Part shown: in pieces, positions 1 through 10,869 of the stretch
How the letters are laid out: the number at the start of each line of letters is the position of its first letter
How positions within the stretch are numbered: position 1 is the stretch's first letter
Source: Kondoa malvinella
Lineage: Eukaryota; Basidiomycota; Agaricostilbomycetes; Agaricostilbales; Kondoaceae
Length of the DNA: 64,000 bases
Reading direction: 5' to 3'
Assembly (NCBI GenBank): GCA_039545315.1
Contig: BCIM01000008.1
Span: 759,286-823,285 of the forward strand
Made by a program: the position numbers and the translations under genes
Notes under the pieces: model-generated
The model's database searches: none
What the model was told of the DNA's origin: nothing
Seen by the model: the letters and a program-made list of their open reading frames with translations, nothing else

Positions 1-1018
1 CAGATAGGTCGAGCGAAAGAAGCAAAGACCCACCCTGGCGGACCTAGTGCCTTCTTCAAAGAGCTGGACAAGCTGCTTGCTCAGCACAAGGGTGAGACCA
101 TAGTCGCGGTGGGCGAATGCGGTCTTGATTGTATATTCATCTCTTTAACCAAGCACAAAGCGCTGATGAAAGTCTAGATGACAGATTGTTTCTCTCTGAT
201 AAAGCCAGTCAATTGGCTGCATTTCCACCACACCTCGAATTAGCTACAAAGCATGATCTTCCCTTGTTTCTGCATTCGCGCACTTCGGAAGCGCATAAAG
301 ATCTAGTTGGGATGCTCAAGCAGCATACTGGCAAACTCCGAGGCGTCGTTCATTCGCATACTGGTTCGCTTGAAGAGGCAATGGAGTACATCGAGATGGG
401 CTATTACATTGGTGTAGGTGGATCCTTGTGACATTGCCTTTTGTCCTGACCTGGTGATGACGCAGATCAATGGCTGCTCATTGAAAACGGAAGAGAATTG
501 CCAAGTAGTCAAAGCCTTACCACTGGACAAGCTCATGCTAGAAACCGACTGTGTAAGTCTTTTCGGATCTGTTCGCTACCTGACACTAAATGCCCTTTCG
601 CAGCCGTGGTGCGAGGTGAATCTGCTCGATGCAAACGTATAACCAAACTGATCAGGTAGTAAGATCCGACCTTCGCATGCTAGCCACAAGCTACTATCTC
701 CTCTCTTGAATCTACCAAAGTTTGAGCACCTCAAAGCACTATATGCTCCGCCTCAGGTCAAGGCAGAAAAGCATCGGCCTGATGCTATGGTCAAGGTAAG
801 CCTTCCGCTCTACATCCCTACTGTGTCTAATCAGATGTGAAGTCTCGCAATGAGCCGTGAGCTATATTATAGCTACATTAATGACTCTTGCTTAAATTTG
901 AGCTCGCAGATGTACGATTGGCCAGATAGCATGGTGCATAAGCGCGCTCAAGCAAGTGCCCATAGAAGAGGTTGCGGAGGCAGCATACAAGAACACAACA
1001 GCCTGCTTTGGCCTATGA
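1..1018 (+). CDS. TatD-family metal-dependent hydrolase (5' partial)
   Basis: The gene is already open at base 1, so its N-terminus lies outside the window. Joining short exons gives a TatD-type TIM-barrel nuclease. Visible motifs are VAVGECGLDYDR (a metal-binding Glu), PLFLHSRTS and VVHSHTGS (metal-binding His), ETDCPWCEIRPSHASH (a metal-binding Asp and the family signature) and a C-terminal SRNEP block followed by VEEVAEAAYKNT-type helix residues. Introns lie at about 131-177, 416-466, 553-603, 619-669 and two more before the stop at 1016-1018. TatD proteins are Mg-dependent 3'-5' exonucleases linked to DNA repair and apoptotic DNA degradation, so that activity is an inference from the family. 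The first His motif is VVHSHTGS, where many members have HSFTGS. Confidence 0.88.
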
Positions 1019-1635
1019 AGGCTTGTCTTGCTGGACAAGATCAAGCCTGCATCGCCTTGATGTATAGCCGCTACAGTGAGCTGTTCTCTTCGCGATTGGA
1101 ATGAAGCTGACGTGCGACTCGCTAAAGCTGGATAGCTAGCTGCTGAAGCATCACCATATGAATTGAGACCCTTATCGGTCGTCATGCAAGAATTCGCCGG
1201 GCACATGACGTGAGGCTTCGCGAGCGCATAGCCTGTACTGCATTAGCGTTTGAGAAATAGACTTGCATTGACCGCGGCGGGCCCTGATTCACTCACCGAC
1301 ATGTGTCTCCAATGCTTCCGATCACATGAAGCCTGCTTGCTCTAGAACTGTTCAAAATTTCTGTCTTGAGATACCAGTCAAGAGGGACATATCAGTGAAT
1401 ACAGGAAAGGGCTGGGCTTATCTGCTCGTGAGTATGCGCCCACGTTGGCAAGCGAACGCAGATCCTCACAGCGAAAATTCCCCACCTCTTATTCAGGATT
1501 TTGCTGGCCGCACGATACCCTGCTTCAGTCTGTCTATATAAGACTTTGTTATAAACCACCCGCCAAACACTCTGCCTTCGAGCTGCTTTCCCTAAAAGCT
1601 TCGAACGGAGCCCAAATACCGCTTGCCTAGCGAAA
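1019..1635. other. Intergenic region between TatD and KH genes
   Basis: About 600 bases without a convincing coding exon. Short open frames here have no recognisable similarity and no good splice partners. The right half holds the likely promoter of the KH-domain gene, including a TATA-like element. Nothing else stands out. Confidence 0.5.
1535..1542 (+). promoter_or_regulatory. TATA-like element upstream of KH-domain gene
   Basis: TATATAAG lies about 95 bases before the proposed start codon at 1636, a normal distance for a fungal TATA box plus a short leader. Its role is inferred from position only. Confidence 0.4.
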
Positions 1636-4600
1636 ATGGATCTCTATACAAGTGAGCCTACTTGAGCAGCTATACAACAGCTACTGAACCGGCTGGCTGT
1701 AGCATCCTTTTGCATCCCGCAACATTGCGTGACTCCGCATCAACCGAACGAGCTACCGCCGAGGCAAGCGTCATACCAGCAAGGCGGTCAGCCCTACAAT
1801 GGTCCTGATGAGAACGGCCATGGCCAACATTCTCGTCCTACCTCGGTGATCGAGTCGCCTACCAGTGCTCATTTTCCCTCTGGAGGTGATCACGCTGGCG
1901 AAAGTTCTGCAAGCCGGACTTCCCCGCCCGCTCAAGCAGGTGTTCCCTTCCCCTCTGCCGAGTCTCCCAAAGTAGAGGATGCAAACTTGGATGAAGCCGC
2001 CAAAGCCGCTTTGCGAGGTGAAGGCGCTGGCACTAGAAAATCCGTTTCTTCTGGCATGACTGTTAATACCGATACCTCTGTCGAAAGACTGACCAACACT
2101 GACGGCACTACACGCACTACTACTACCTCTACTGCTTCATCCACTGCGACTGCCGCAGCGAATGCCCGAACGGTCCAAGAATTAACCGAAGGCATGCAAA
2201 AAATGACTGGCGAAGTCATGTCGCAGCACCAATGCATGGTTCAGACCAACAAGGTCGACTTTCCAAATCGGTTGGATCCTTCTATGCCTCAGCCAAATGA
2301 AGCGCAAAAGGCCTACTCTGATGAAGCTGCCACGGCCAACGCTGGTGCTTCGAACGTCTTGGTCGGCATGCCTCCTGGCCAAGGCTTTCATTATCATCTC
2401 AGCGGTGGATACCAGCAAGTGATGGGTGCTCGAGGTGCCATCTTGCGCGATGCCCCATTCAAAGTAGGTTGTCTTGTCGCGAATAATCATTCGAAACCTT
2501 ATCCTTACTTCGCACAGCGCAAGTCTGTCGTCAAAGTCCCACGCTCCGAAGTCCTTGATGCGAAAGAGAATGTCAAAGCTGAAATGCGACGCAAACTGGA
2601 CGAAATCGCTTCCCTGACAAAAGCTCATCTCGCTCTTGTTGGTCAAATGGCTGGCCAGATTGGCTTTGGACTAGAGACAGAGAGAAATGTCGAGATCGTA
2701 ATCACCGGTAGCTATGAGAGCGTCGAACAGGCCCGTGTTCGCCTGTTGGTTTTGCTTGACGAGCTGGTCAGTCTTCGCTTCCTTGGTAGATACTTTGCTG
2801 ACTCTCGAGCAGAGCGGATTGCACTCTGAAGTCTGCGAAATCGATTACAAGCTTCACAATATCATTGCTGGTCGCAAGCGCTGTGTCATTCAGACCATCC
2901 AGGAAGAGACTGGGACCAACATTTACTTCCCTTCGCCTCTCTCTGGCGTGCTCGGCGCAAAAGTACCCGGTCTTATGGCCAAACAGAATTTGATCTTCAT
3001 TACTGGTGAATTTTTTGGTGTACAACGTGCTCGTGATATGCTGTTTCAAGTTTCCATGCACAAGGTCAGCACTACTGCACGCTGAAGTTAAGTAGACTGA
3101 TCCCGTTCCGCTGACAGAGCAAATGCATCATCTCAAGAGACGCTGCCATTCTTCCACGCAAGCTCGACTGGATCTTGACCGAACGTCTCGAAGAAGTCAA
3201 GCTCAGCATGAACGACAACGGCACCTTCATCAATTTCCCCGTTGTCGGTAGTCAAGCCAGTCTGATCTCCGTTTATGGAGATCATAGAGTCAACATCGAG
3301 AGGACCATACGCTCTATCATGCAGATGGTAATGTCATTTCTCCTCATCAGCTGACTTGTTCTGACGAAGCAATGCAGGCTTGTCAATTCTACGTAGCGTC
3401 TTTTTGGCTGTTGCCTGCTTCTTTCGATGTCTTCATGCCTCCGCCAACAATCAATCCAGCTCAAGTTCCAGCAATCTTGGAGCACATCTCGATCACATCT
3501 GGCGCCGAAGCTGTCTTTAAATCAAGCTGCTTCGAGCTTCACGGTCTGGAATCGGAAGTCCGCACTGCGGTTCAGCTGGTTCTGGAACTCGATCTTGTCA
3601 AGGTGCGCCAGTTGTGCCGAGTATAAGCTTTGCTTATCTTCGGCCTCCATTGTGCACAGGCTTTCCATCACGAGATTCGCTTCCAGATTGAGCTGGCCAA
3701 CGAGCACCGCGAGTTCATTAGCGGCAAGAAGAATGGCAAGCTGAACAAGGTGATGAAGACTGCCAATGTAAAGATCAAGTTCGAGACTTTCAACGACTAC
3801 AACTTTTTGATCGACATTGCCGGCAACGACATTGGTGCTCTGCAAGGTCTCAGCATGCTACAAGAGGAACTGCCAGCTGAGGTGTCTTTCCATGTACCGG
3901 AAGCTTATCATAAGCGCATCATTGGCGTGGGTGGCAAGAACATTCAGCGCATCATGAAGAAGTACGGTGTCTATGTCAAGTTCTCCAACGCGGAAGAGTT
4001 TGCTGCTCTGGGTGGCTACCTGGACAACGATGACAATGTGGTTGCTCGCACACCCGCCAAGAATGCTTTCAATCTCGAATACCTAAAGCAATCCGTCATG
4101 GAATTGGTCAACCCTCGAGACAAGGATTTTGTGGTCGAAGCAGTCAATATACCCCGTCGGTACCATCGCACCTTGCTCGGCGAGAAGAGCATCTTTATTC
4201 ACGATATCGAAGCCAAGACAAATTCGATCTTCCGCTTTCCCAACAAGGAGTCGGCTAGCGATGTTGTTCACATCTTCGGCCCGGAGAGTCAGATTCACAT
4301 CGCAGTGCAAATGCTGCTTGTGCATATACCCTTCGAGGCCGAAATGCGCCTGCCTCACAGTCAAGAAATGTCGCAGCTGGTTTTGGGCACCGAATGGGTG
4401 ACCTTGATTGAGCGCATCAAGGTACATTGAGCGCAATAATCATTTGACGAAGCTCAACTGTGTATAGCATGATCTGAACATTACCATTCTGCCTTGGGTC
4501 GATCGCAGCGGAAATGGAGAAGAAACTGTACTGAAATTCTGCTTGAATCGAAGCAACATGGACTTCCTGGGCACCGCTCGCGACCAGATCGAAGATGCTT

Positions 4601-5453
4601 TGACCACCAACAACGTAAGCTCTTAAACGCATGTTCTAGTCTCGTCTTATGTATTGCAGATCACAATGTATCCTGGCACGACTCGTCCACGAGGAGAGAC
4701 TCTATCTGACCCATTCATTCACTTCAATTCAGCATTACTATCAGGCGGATCTGCCGCATCAAGAGCCGCTGCGGCCAACGCTGCAGCCCAGAGAGCAGGC
4801 GAAAACCCAGGATCAGCGTCGAACAACATGCCTTTGCCTGCAGAAGGTGACTCTCGATACCCGCAGCCTCAGACCAGCGCCCAGAATATCAAAGCGCTCT
4901 TCGATGGTCCAGAAAGATACCAAGATGATCGGTCATCAGCACCTTCGGCAGATCGCTACTCAGGTCGAGACCGATACGGTGGAGGCGGCGAGCGGTACTC
5001 AGAGTACTACCAGCAAGGCAACCAGCAAGGAGGTGATCGTTATGGAGGCGGCTCCAATGATCGATATGGTGACCGGTATGGCGGCCCTTACTCTCAGGGA
5101 ATGCCTTCAGCATCTCCGACCAACTCCTCCTTTGATCGTTACGGCGGTGGTGGTATGGCTCGATCAGTGAGTTTTAGCCTGAACAGGGTCGCTCTGTAGC
5201 TCATCATGATGTGAACAGCAACAGCAGCAATACCCCTTCGGCGGAAATGGTTCTGGACCTCGTGGTTATGGATCAGGTGGCATGCCTCCTAGCGATCCTA
5301 GCATGATGTCGCACCCTCACATGGGGGGCAACGGCAACTACGACCCTTACTCAGCGCCGCAACAGTCGCCTTACAGCCAATATTCCGGAAAGCCATGTAT
5401 GTTGTTCCCTTTCTCATTGTCTGCTTTTCAATGATTGGTCGTGGCTAGTCTGA
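1636..5453 (+). CDS. Multi-KH-domain RNA-binding protein
   Basis: A protein of about 1,100 residues with a Pro/Ser/Thr-rich N-terminus, several KH-like repeats through the middle and a Gly/Tyr/Arg-rich tail with repeated DRYGG units. The clearest KH core is RIIGVGGKNIQRIMKKYGV (GxxG loop GVGG) near 3,910-3,980. Others are the segments around IAGRKRCVIQTIQEETG and ISGKKNGKLNKVMKTANV. Introns are supported at 2767-2812, 3064-3118, about 3330-3378, 3603-3659, 4422-4468, about 4615-4660, 5167-5218 and 5397-5448. The first long frame lacks an in-frame ATG. I infer a 16-nt first exon from the ATG at 1636 (context aaaATGG) with an intron at 1652-1702, so the N-terminus is uncertain. The family (vigilin/BicC-like fungal KH proteins) binds mRNA. 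The RGG/DRYGG-type tail suggests a role in RNP granules. Confidence 0.85.
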
Positions 5454-5775
5454 GTGTTCTTGGTTCTTGGCATCATCCTCATAGTGATACCTAGCTATTG
5501 CGGCATGCCCACCCAGTACCTCCCCAATACCATTTGTGGATGTGATGGACAAAACGGGCACACGAGATAGACCGATTGTATATATCAATCAAAAATGAAA
5601 TGCCTGACGGCAGAAGCTTTACCATTATCTTGCAGCTATGTATCATGCCGTATCAAAGACTTGCGCGTCATCCAACATCTGCCAACAAGGTATGTAGCCT
5701 CACCTACATGAATACCTGTGATCACATTACTGAAGGTCCTGCTTTGAAGCACTCGTGGACTCAGTGCACTGCAAC
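5454..5775. other. Intergenic region, KH gene to UCH37
   Basis: About 320 bases holding the 3' flank of the KH gene and the upstream flank of UCH37. A frame from about 5576 has no recognisable product. No TATA box, repeat or RNA gene was recognised. Confidence 0.45.
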
Positions 5776-7427
5776 ATGTCCTGGTCATTGACGGGTCAGT
5801 CCGAATTCTCGAGAGCAGCCTGCTGACTTGGCTGATGATGCTATACAGAGTCTGAGTATGTTGCGCGCCATACTACAGCTGCTATAAGCTGATCTGCAGC
5901 CAGTCCTGGAGTGTTCACAAGTCTGGTCAGTCGCTCGCTCGATTCACTATTCTCGCTAAACTCTCCCTTAGGTGAACGATCTCGGTCAGTTTCTTGCTCT
6001 AGTACTCGCGTGGTCATGCTGAGACCTGTAAATCAGGGGTGAAAGGCATCGAAGTTAGTTGCACAATAGCAGTAGCTTCGTTGTACTTACCGCGTCTTCT
6101 TCTCCAGTTCGAAGAGCTCTACGCTCTTGATCCTTCGCTTCTTGAGCAACTCAAGCCAGTCTATGCCTTGATCTTTCTGTTCAAGTGGAGAGATGCTAGC
6201 ATGTAAGGCTTCGCCTGAGTCAATACTTCTCATCTGAGACGGGTTTTGCAGCGCTCCCTCTGCTGGATCGCTGAAAGAACCAGCTGTCGAGCACTACTTT
6301 GCGCAACAGACGATACAGAATGCCTGTGCTACAAGTGAGCTCACCTCAGAACCCAGCACGACTGGCTGAAATGAAGTAACAGTCGCTATTCTGAATGTAC
6401 TGCTCAATGTCAAATCACCTGGAGTACAGCTGGGAGATGAGCTGTCGAATCTGCAGTCGTTCTCCAAGGAGTTAGACCCAGAAACAAAAGGTTCGCGACA
6501 GCAGCCTTCCTATACCTTTCATGTAGCTAAACATCCGCTAGGTCACGTCTTGACCAACAGCGACAAGTTGAGAGAAGGTCAGTGAGATATCCATACCCGA
6601 AACCTGTCTAACATGTCGTAGTTCACAATTCTTTCGCCAGAAGGTAGGTAGCATATTGTTGCAGAGGATCGGTCCGCTGACGAAGTAACAGCGATCCGTT
6701 TGCCCTCGATGAGCTGAGCAACGACAAGGACGAGAAAGAGGACGCGTACTGCACCAAGTCTCTTGATAGTCTGTAGGCTGATCAGAACGAGCAGGTATCA
6801 TTACTGTGCCTACATGCCTGTTGGCGATGAGTTGTAAGCCATGTTGTCGTTCGTTCGTCGGCGTGACTGAACTATGAGTAAGATTCGAGTTCGATGGCTT
6901 GAAAGCTCTGCCATTGTCGCATGGATCGATACCAGGCGGGAAAGATACATGGTTGGACAAAGCTGCGCAGGTCATCGAGACTCGGATGCAGACATATTCC
7001 GAAGGCGAGGTGAGCACATGACTCTTGCTTGCGTTCCCATTGGCTGATCGATTACAAGACCGGATTCAATCTGATGGCCGTCGTCGGAGACCGCACATCG
7101 ACCTTGCAAGCGCAAATTGATTCACTCAAGGCTACAGCTTCAAGTGCCGCTGAAAGTGCCCGCGCCGATGCCAATGGAAGGATCGCGCAGCTACAAGCGG
7201 ATCTATACGATGAGCAACAGAAGCGAGCTCGTTGGGATTTCGAGAGTGAGCTTTTTGCCTCTCGTATATACTAATAGTTAACTCTTATGTCAGACATACT
7301 GCGCCGACACAACTGCACCGGGCTAGCATCTCAGCTATTGATTGAGCTCGCAAAGGCCGGACAGCTCCAAGGCAGAGTAGAGGAAGCAAAGAAGACGATG
7401 AAAGCAAAAAGGGCAGCGCAGAAGTAA
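5776..7427 (+). CDS. UCH2: Ubiquitin C-terminal hydrolase UCH37/UCHL5 (Uch2)
   Basis: A cysteine protease that trims ubiquitin chains, in animals and fission yeast at the proteasome lid via Rpn13. The joined protein is about 330 residues. It starts MSWSLTESDPGVFTSLV and has the catalytic triad region: Gln and Cys in FAQQTIQNACAT, His in EDAYHYCAY and Asp in FEFDGLKALPL, plus the family block EVHNSFAR. The C-terminal UCH37-specific part begins FNLMAVVGDR, continues as a coiled coil and ends with the ULD-like NILRRHNCTGLASQLL and a KAKRAAQK tail. About 15 exons are needed. The first five are tiny: 5776-5794, 5849-5855 (7 nt), 5904-5925, 5972-5984 and 6037-6053. The stop is only 40 bases from that of the convergent DUF218 gene. 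The family call is firm and the micro-exon structure is inferred from protein homology. Confidence 0.93.
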
Positions 7428-7467
7428 ACTGACAAAGTCTAATAATGCACAACATCTATTCAAGAGT

Positions 7468-8721
7468 CTATTTGTTACTCCTCCAAGGTAGCCGACCTGA
7501 GAATTTCGTCGGCGTTTCTGGACAATACGACATGAGTTCGTTCATCTCCGGCGCGGAGGTATAATATGGGTGATATCGGTTGAAGGGATTCCTTGATTTC
7601 CGCTTGTCCAGTAGAGTTCCGCGACAGCCGTACAGATCAGCTTCGAACGCTTTTAGGCCATTTTCGAGCTGTCGAGAGATGCATCAGCACTATCACCTTC
7701 TGTGGTAGAGAGGACACACCTCTCCTGTGTAGCTCTGTGAAGTATCTCCCTCGTCATCTATTCCTATGTATGCAAAAACCTCTCTTGGCCAACGCATGGC
7801 ACTCCGATGGACTTCTTCAAAGCGTGTCCGTTTCATCTAGCCAATCATTGATCAGTGCTGTGGGAGGGACAGTTTCTTTCGACCTACTCCATAGCCGACG
7901 ACGGTTATGTACGAAGGATAATGTCCAGTCATTCTATTCCGAAAGTGAGCTATCGCGCATGAGGCCAGTCGAGAAGCTTACTCCCTGAAGCGGGCAACGC
8001 TAAATAAGAGATTCTACAAACATCTTCAGTACGTCTAGTTGCTTGTTAAAAGCTGCTACGTACTTGATACGAGTCCAAGGCAAATTGCTCGGTCGTGGCC
8101 CTATCGAAGGGACGCGAGGTTTCTGGAAAGTAGCGTCGATACAAGTCCATCTCTTCTGCTAAATGCCAATAGCTTTCGGCCTCTGTCGCTTGTGTCGACG
8201 CGCGTGTCATTCCGCTGCTCAAATAAGAAAAGCCTGAGGAAGTGAAGACGGAAGCTCACCCGCTGATTCGTGCGCAAGTATAACATGAGTAGTCGGATCG
8301 CTTCTGATCAAGACGTGGGACTCACGAGAAAATGAGAAGCGATGAGGAATCCCGCACAGCAAGCTCGACTCCCTTGGTGATGTGCTTGATAAAGGTGTTT
8401 ATACTTCCTCCGCGTTGATACGGCTCGAGGATCCAGCTTTCGTCTTCCTGTGCTTGAACCAGATCTGTCCCCTGATATATTGCATGACCGGGAACCATTA
8501 TGAGATGCTGAAGCGCTGCGTTTTCGTGTGTGATCGTGTCTGCTATAGACTATGAGCACCATCAGTGTGATCAATGCGTGGAGGTGCCTGCGTGCGACGT
8601 ACAGCTGATATAGCTGGACGTGACGACGGCCGGAACTTGTTCATGCATTCAGCAGACACCCACAAACACCTTGTAGTGGATTCTAGCTTACGATATCTTG
8701 AAAGTACATGCGCACATTCAT
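7468..8721 (-). CDS. DUF218 (YdcF-like) domain membrane protein
   Basis: On the minus strand, short exons join into a DUF218 protein. The motifs are HLIMVPGHAIYQG, WILEPYQRGGSINTFIKHI, a degenerate FSGMTR followed by TEAESYWHLAEEMDLYR, TTEQFALDSYQNLLFSVARF, HYPSYITVVGYG, RTRFEEVHRSAMRWP and a C-terminal NPFNRYHPYYTSAPE ending in WRSNK. Fungal relatives are single-pass membrane proteins with a lumenal or extracytoplasmic alpha/beta domain. A biochemical role is not established for them. Upstream of the ATG at 8721, in the same frame, a hydrophobic stretch (VVLLGVVCAISLLMN, to about 8767) looks like the expected signal anchor. A first exon with the matching phase was not found, so the true start probably lies farther right (8770-8900). 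Most fungal relatives have FSGGQTR, but here the GGQ appears as GM. Confidence 0.82.
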
Positions 8722-9387
8722 GAGGAGGGATATGGCGCATACTACACCGAGCAGCACGACTTATGCATGACCCAAGAATCAGCTTTTGAGCACTGTCATC
8801 CAAGCTTGAGACGCACCAGCGAGGTTTGTGACTCTGCTACGCTGCTGTAGCAAGCCTCTGATATCATGACTGCCTTTCCTGTAGTGCCCTGTACCGTCTT
8901 CACATCAACTCGAAGTTCTATTTGCGCGTAAAAAGAGAGAACGCGCTGTTTGCCGATACAGGCTGCGGTAGAGCACGCAGGCTGGAGCCTGAGAAAGCCA
9001 CGATTGGCAGGATATCAAGGCGCAGGTCAGCCTCGCTGTGTGCAGCACCTGATTGATGGTAGAAGAAGTAGTCTTCGAATGTATTCTGCAGGGATCGCTG
9101 GTTGTCAGCTTGTATGTCTGTCTATTTGTTCCTCTATGCAGCAGTCTTTCAGTATAATCGTGGATCAGAAACCGCTTAACCGCCCTGCACCTGACTGTAC
9201 TGAATTGTTCATAAATGCGTTCAAAAGCCCCGTTGAGGCGGGTCACAGCAAAAGTATCACAGCTGTATGAATTAATTGCACACGCTGCAAACGCCGTGCA
9301 CGAAACTTCGAAATGCTATCGACCCTCATCAACTGCTGGCATGATCCACATCCGGCGACCAGTGTTGACCTCTCGCATCTCTCCTCT
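8722..9387. other. Region between DUF218 5' end and Rieske 3' end
   Basis: About 660 bases. The left part probably contains the unresolved first exon(s) and promoter of the DUF218 gene. The rest has short open frames on both strands with no recognisable product and no tRNA-like B box that I could find. Confidence 0.4.
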
Positions 9388-10703
9388 TTAACCGATAATC
9401 ATGGTGCCTTCCTCTGGGAAGCTGTATTCTGGAACTTCGAGGTTGAGAGCTAAACAAGGGAAGGGTTATTTAGTCAGGTCGACCAACAGGACGATTCGGA
9501 AATACTTACGAGCTGGACCCTTTCTGATACGTCCGGAACTGTCGTAGTGCGATCCGTGGCATGGGCAGAACCATCCGCTGTACATACAATCAGCATCTGA
9601 GACGGCAGACGGTCTGATCCAACTCACTTGTAGTCACCCGCTCTGAAAGCAGGAGTCGTTAGTCAGGCACCGCGACACTCTAGTGGACATCATCACTCAC
9701 TCTCCAATTGGTACACATCCCAAATGCGTGCACACGCCCAACTGTAATCGCACAAAGTCAGCAGATGACATACTTGCAGTTGGCTGTAAGCTGACCATGA
9801 CTAGCCATTCTGGCTTCTGGATACGATCCTTGTCAGCTTGAGGATCTCTCAAAGCCTTGATGTCGACAGATTCGGCATCCTTGATATCGGCTGCTGTTCT
9901 GTGACGAACAAAGACTGGCTTTCCACGCCATTTGATGATTGCGTTCTTGCCTGTTCACAGAAACAGAAGCGTTTAGTGTGAATTTACACAAACCGCTGCA
10001 ATGCAAACCTAAATATCATGATCAGTATAGTCAGTCATACCTCACGAAGTGATAAGCGCACCTTCTGGAATGGAAGCCAGATCGACCTCAACCTTGGCCA
10101 AAGCCAACACATCGGCAGAAGCAGACAAGTTGGCAACGAAATCGGAGACGACAGATTTAGTGCCCGCAGCGGTGAGCAGACCCATCGAGCCAATGACAAA
10201 GTATGAAAAGTTGCGAGAACCGGCTTCTGTGCGCTTGGAAGTGTATTTCGAATAGTCTGGCACAGCGGGCGAGTAGCGATCATTGTCCTTCATCAATGAC
10301 TTTGGTTCATATTTGGGGTTGTTCTCGCTTGCTGCTGCTGCCTCTGAAGTTGATGAAGTGGAAAAGAGCCTTCGAGCAGGGGTAGATACGTTGGCTAGAA
10401 GGACACATAGCGTGAGACCGGAGGACAGAATCGAAGTCCAAGAGGCAAATTACCGTTCAAAGGGCTTTTATTGAACAAGCCGATAATGGGCTTGACAGAG
10501 TTGCTGGTAGAAAAAGAAGGTAGTCTCTGATCATGTCGTGGCCCAGGCTCTCCATGGTCTTCAGCGTGAGCTGGTGCCCAGTGAGCCCCCAAATTCAGGC
10601 GAGCCGCTCGAGGGACACCGCTTGGCTGGGCGAAAGCGGTAGGCAGCAAGGTAAACTGCGTTCTCGACTTGAGCATCTTCTGCGTTAAGCTGGATGAGAC
10701 CAT
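9388..10703 (-). CDS. RIP1: Rieske iron-sulfur subunit of cytochrome bc1 (complex III)
   Basis: The protein carries the 2Fe-2S cluster that takes electrons from ubiquinol in the mitochondrial inner membrane. Visible parts are a basic, Ser-rich presequence from [16 protein letters not shown], the helix segment [19 protein letters not shown] with the [20 protein letters not shown] hinge region, and the two cluster loops VCTHLGCVP and [10 protein letters not shown], ending [10 protein letters not shown]. Exons are short. One of 15 nt near 9,635-9,650 encodes part of EAGDYN between the two cluster loops. The start at 10703 is preferred because it begins a good presequence. An in-frame ATG at 10739 is an alternative. 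Confidence 0.94.
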
Positions 10704-10869
10704 CTTTGGTATTTGTTCGGTGAGAGAGAGAGAATGCATTCAAGGTCATTGGAAGATTTCGGGCCAAGACGCCACCGCTGTCGCAAACAAAATACAGCAA
10801 GCCCTTACAATCCAGTAAAGCAGTCTACTAAATGTATATACAAATGCGAAAACAAGCGCGAAAACCGGG

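Noticed and set aside
6720..6800. 22-nt or 37-nt intron in UCH37
   Set aside because: Frame alone would allow very short introns here, but a 48-nt intron with a gtactg donor gives the exact family junction EDAYHYCAY, so the ultra-short options were dropped.
6538..7017. 159-codon minus-strand frame
   Set aside because: It lies entirely over UCH37 exons and introns on the other strand, and its product shows no domain. The UCH37 reading is supported by catalytic motifs.
8941..9300. Possible tRNA gene near a ttcgaat motif
   Set aside because: The motif at about 9077 lacks the GG before it and the flanking stem and A-box sequence, so no cloverleaf could be drawn.
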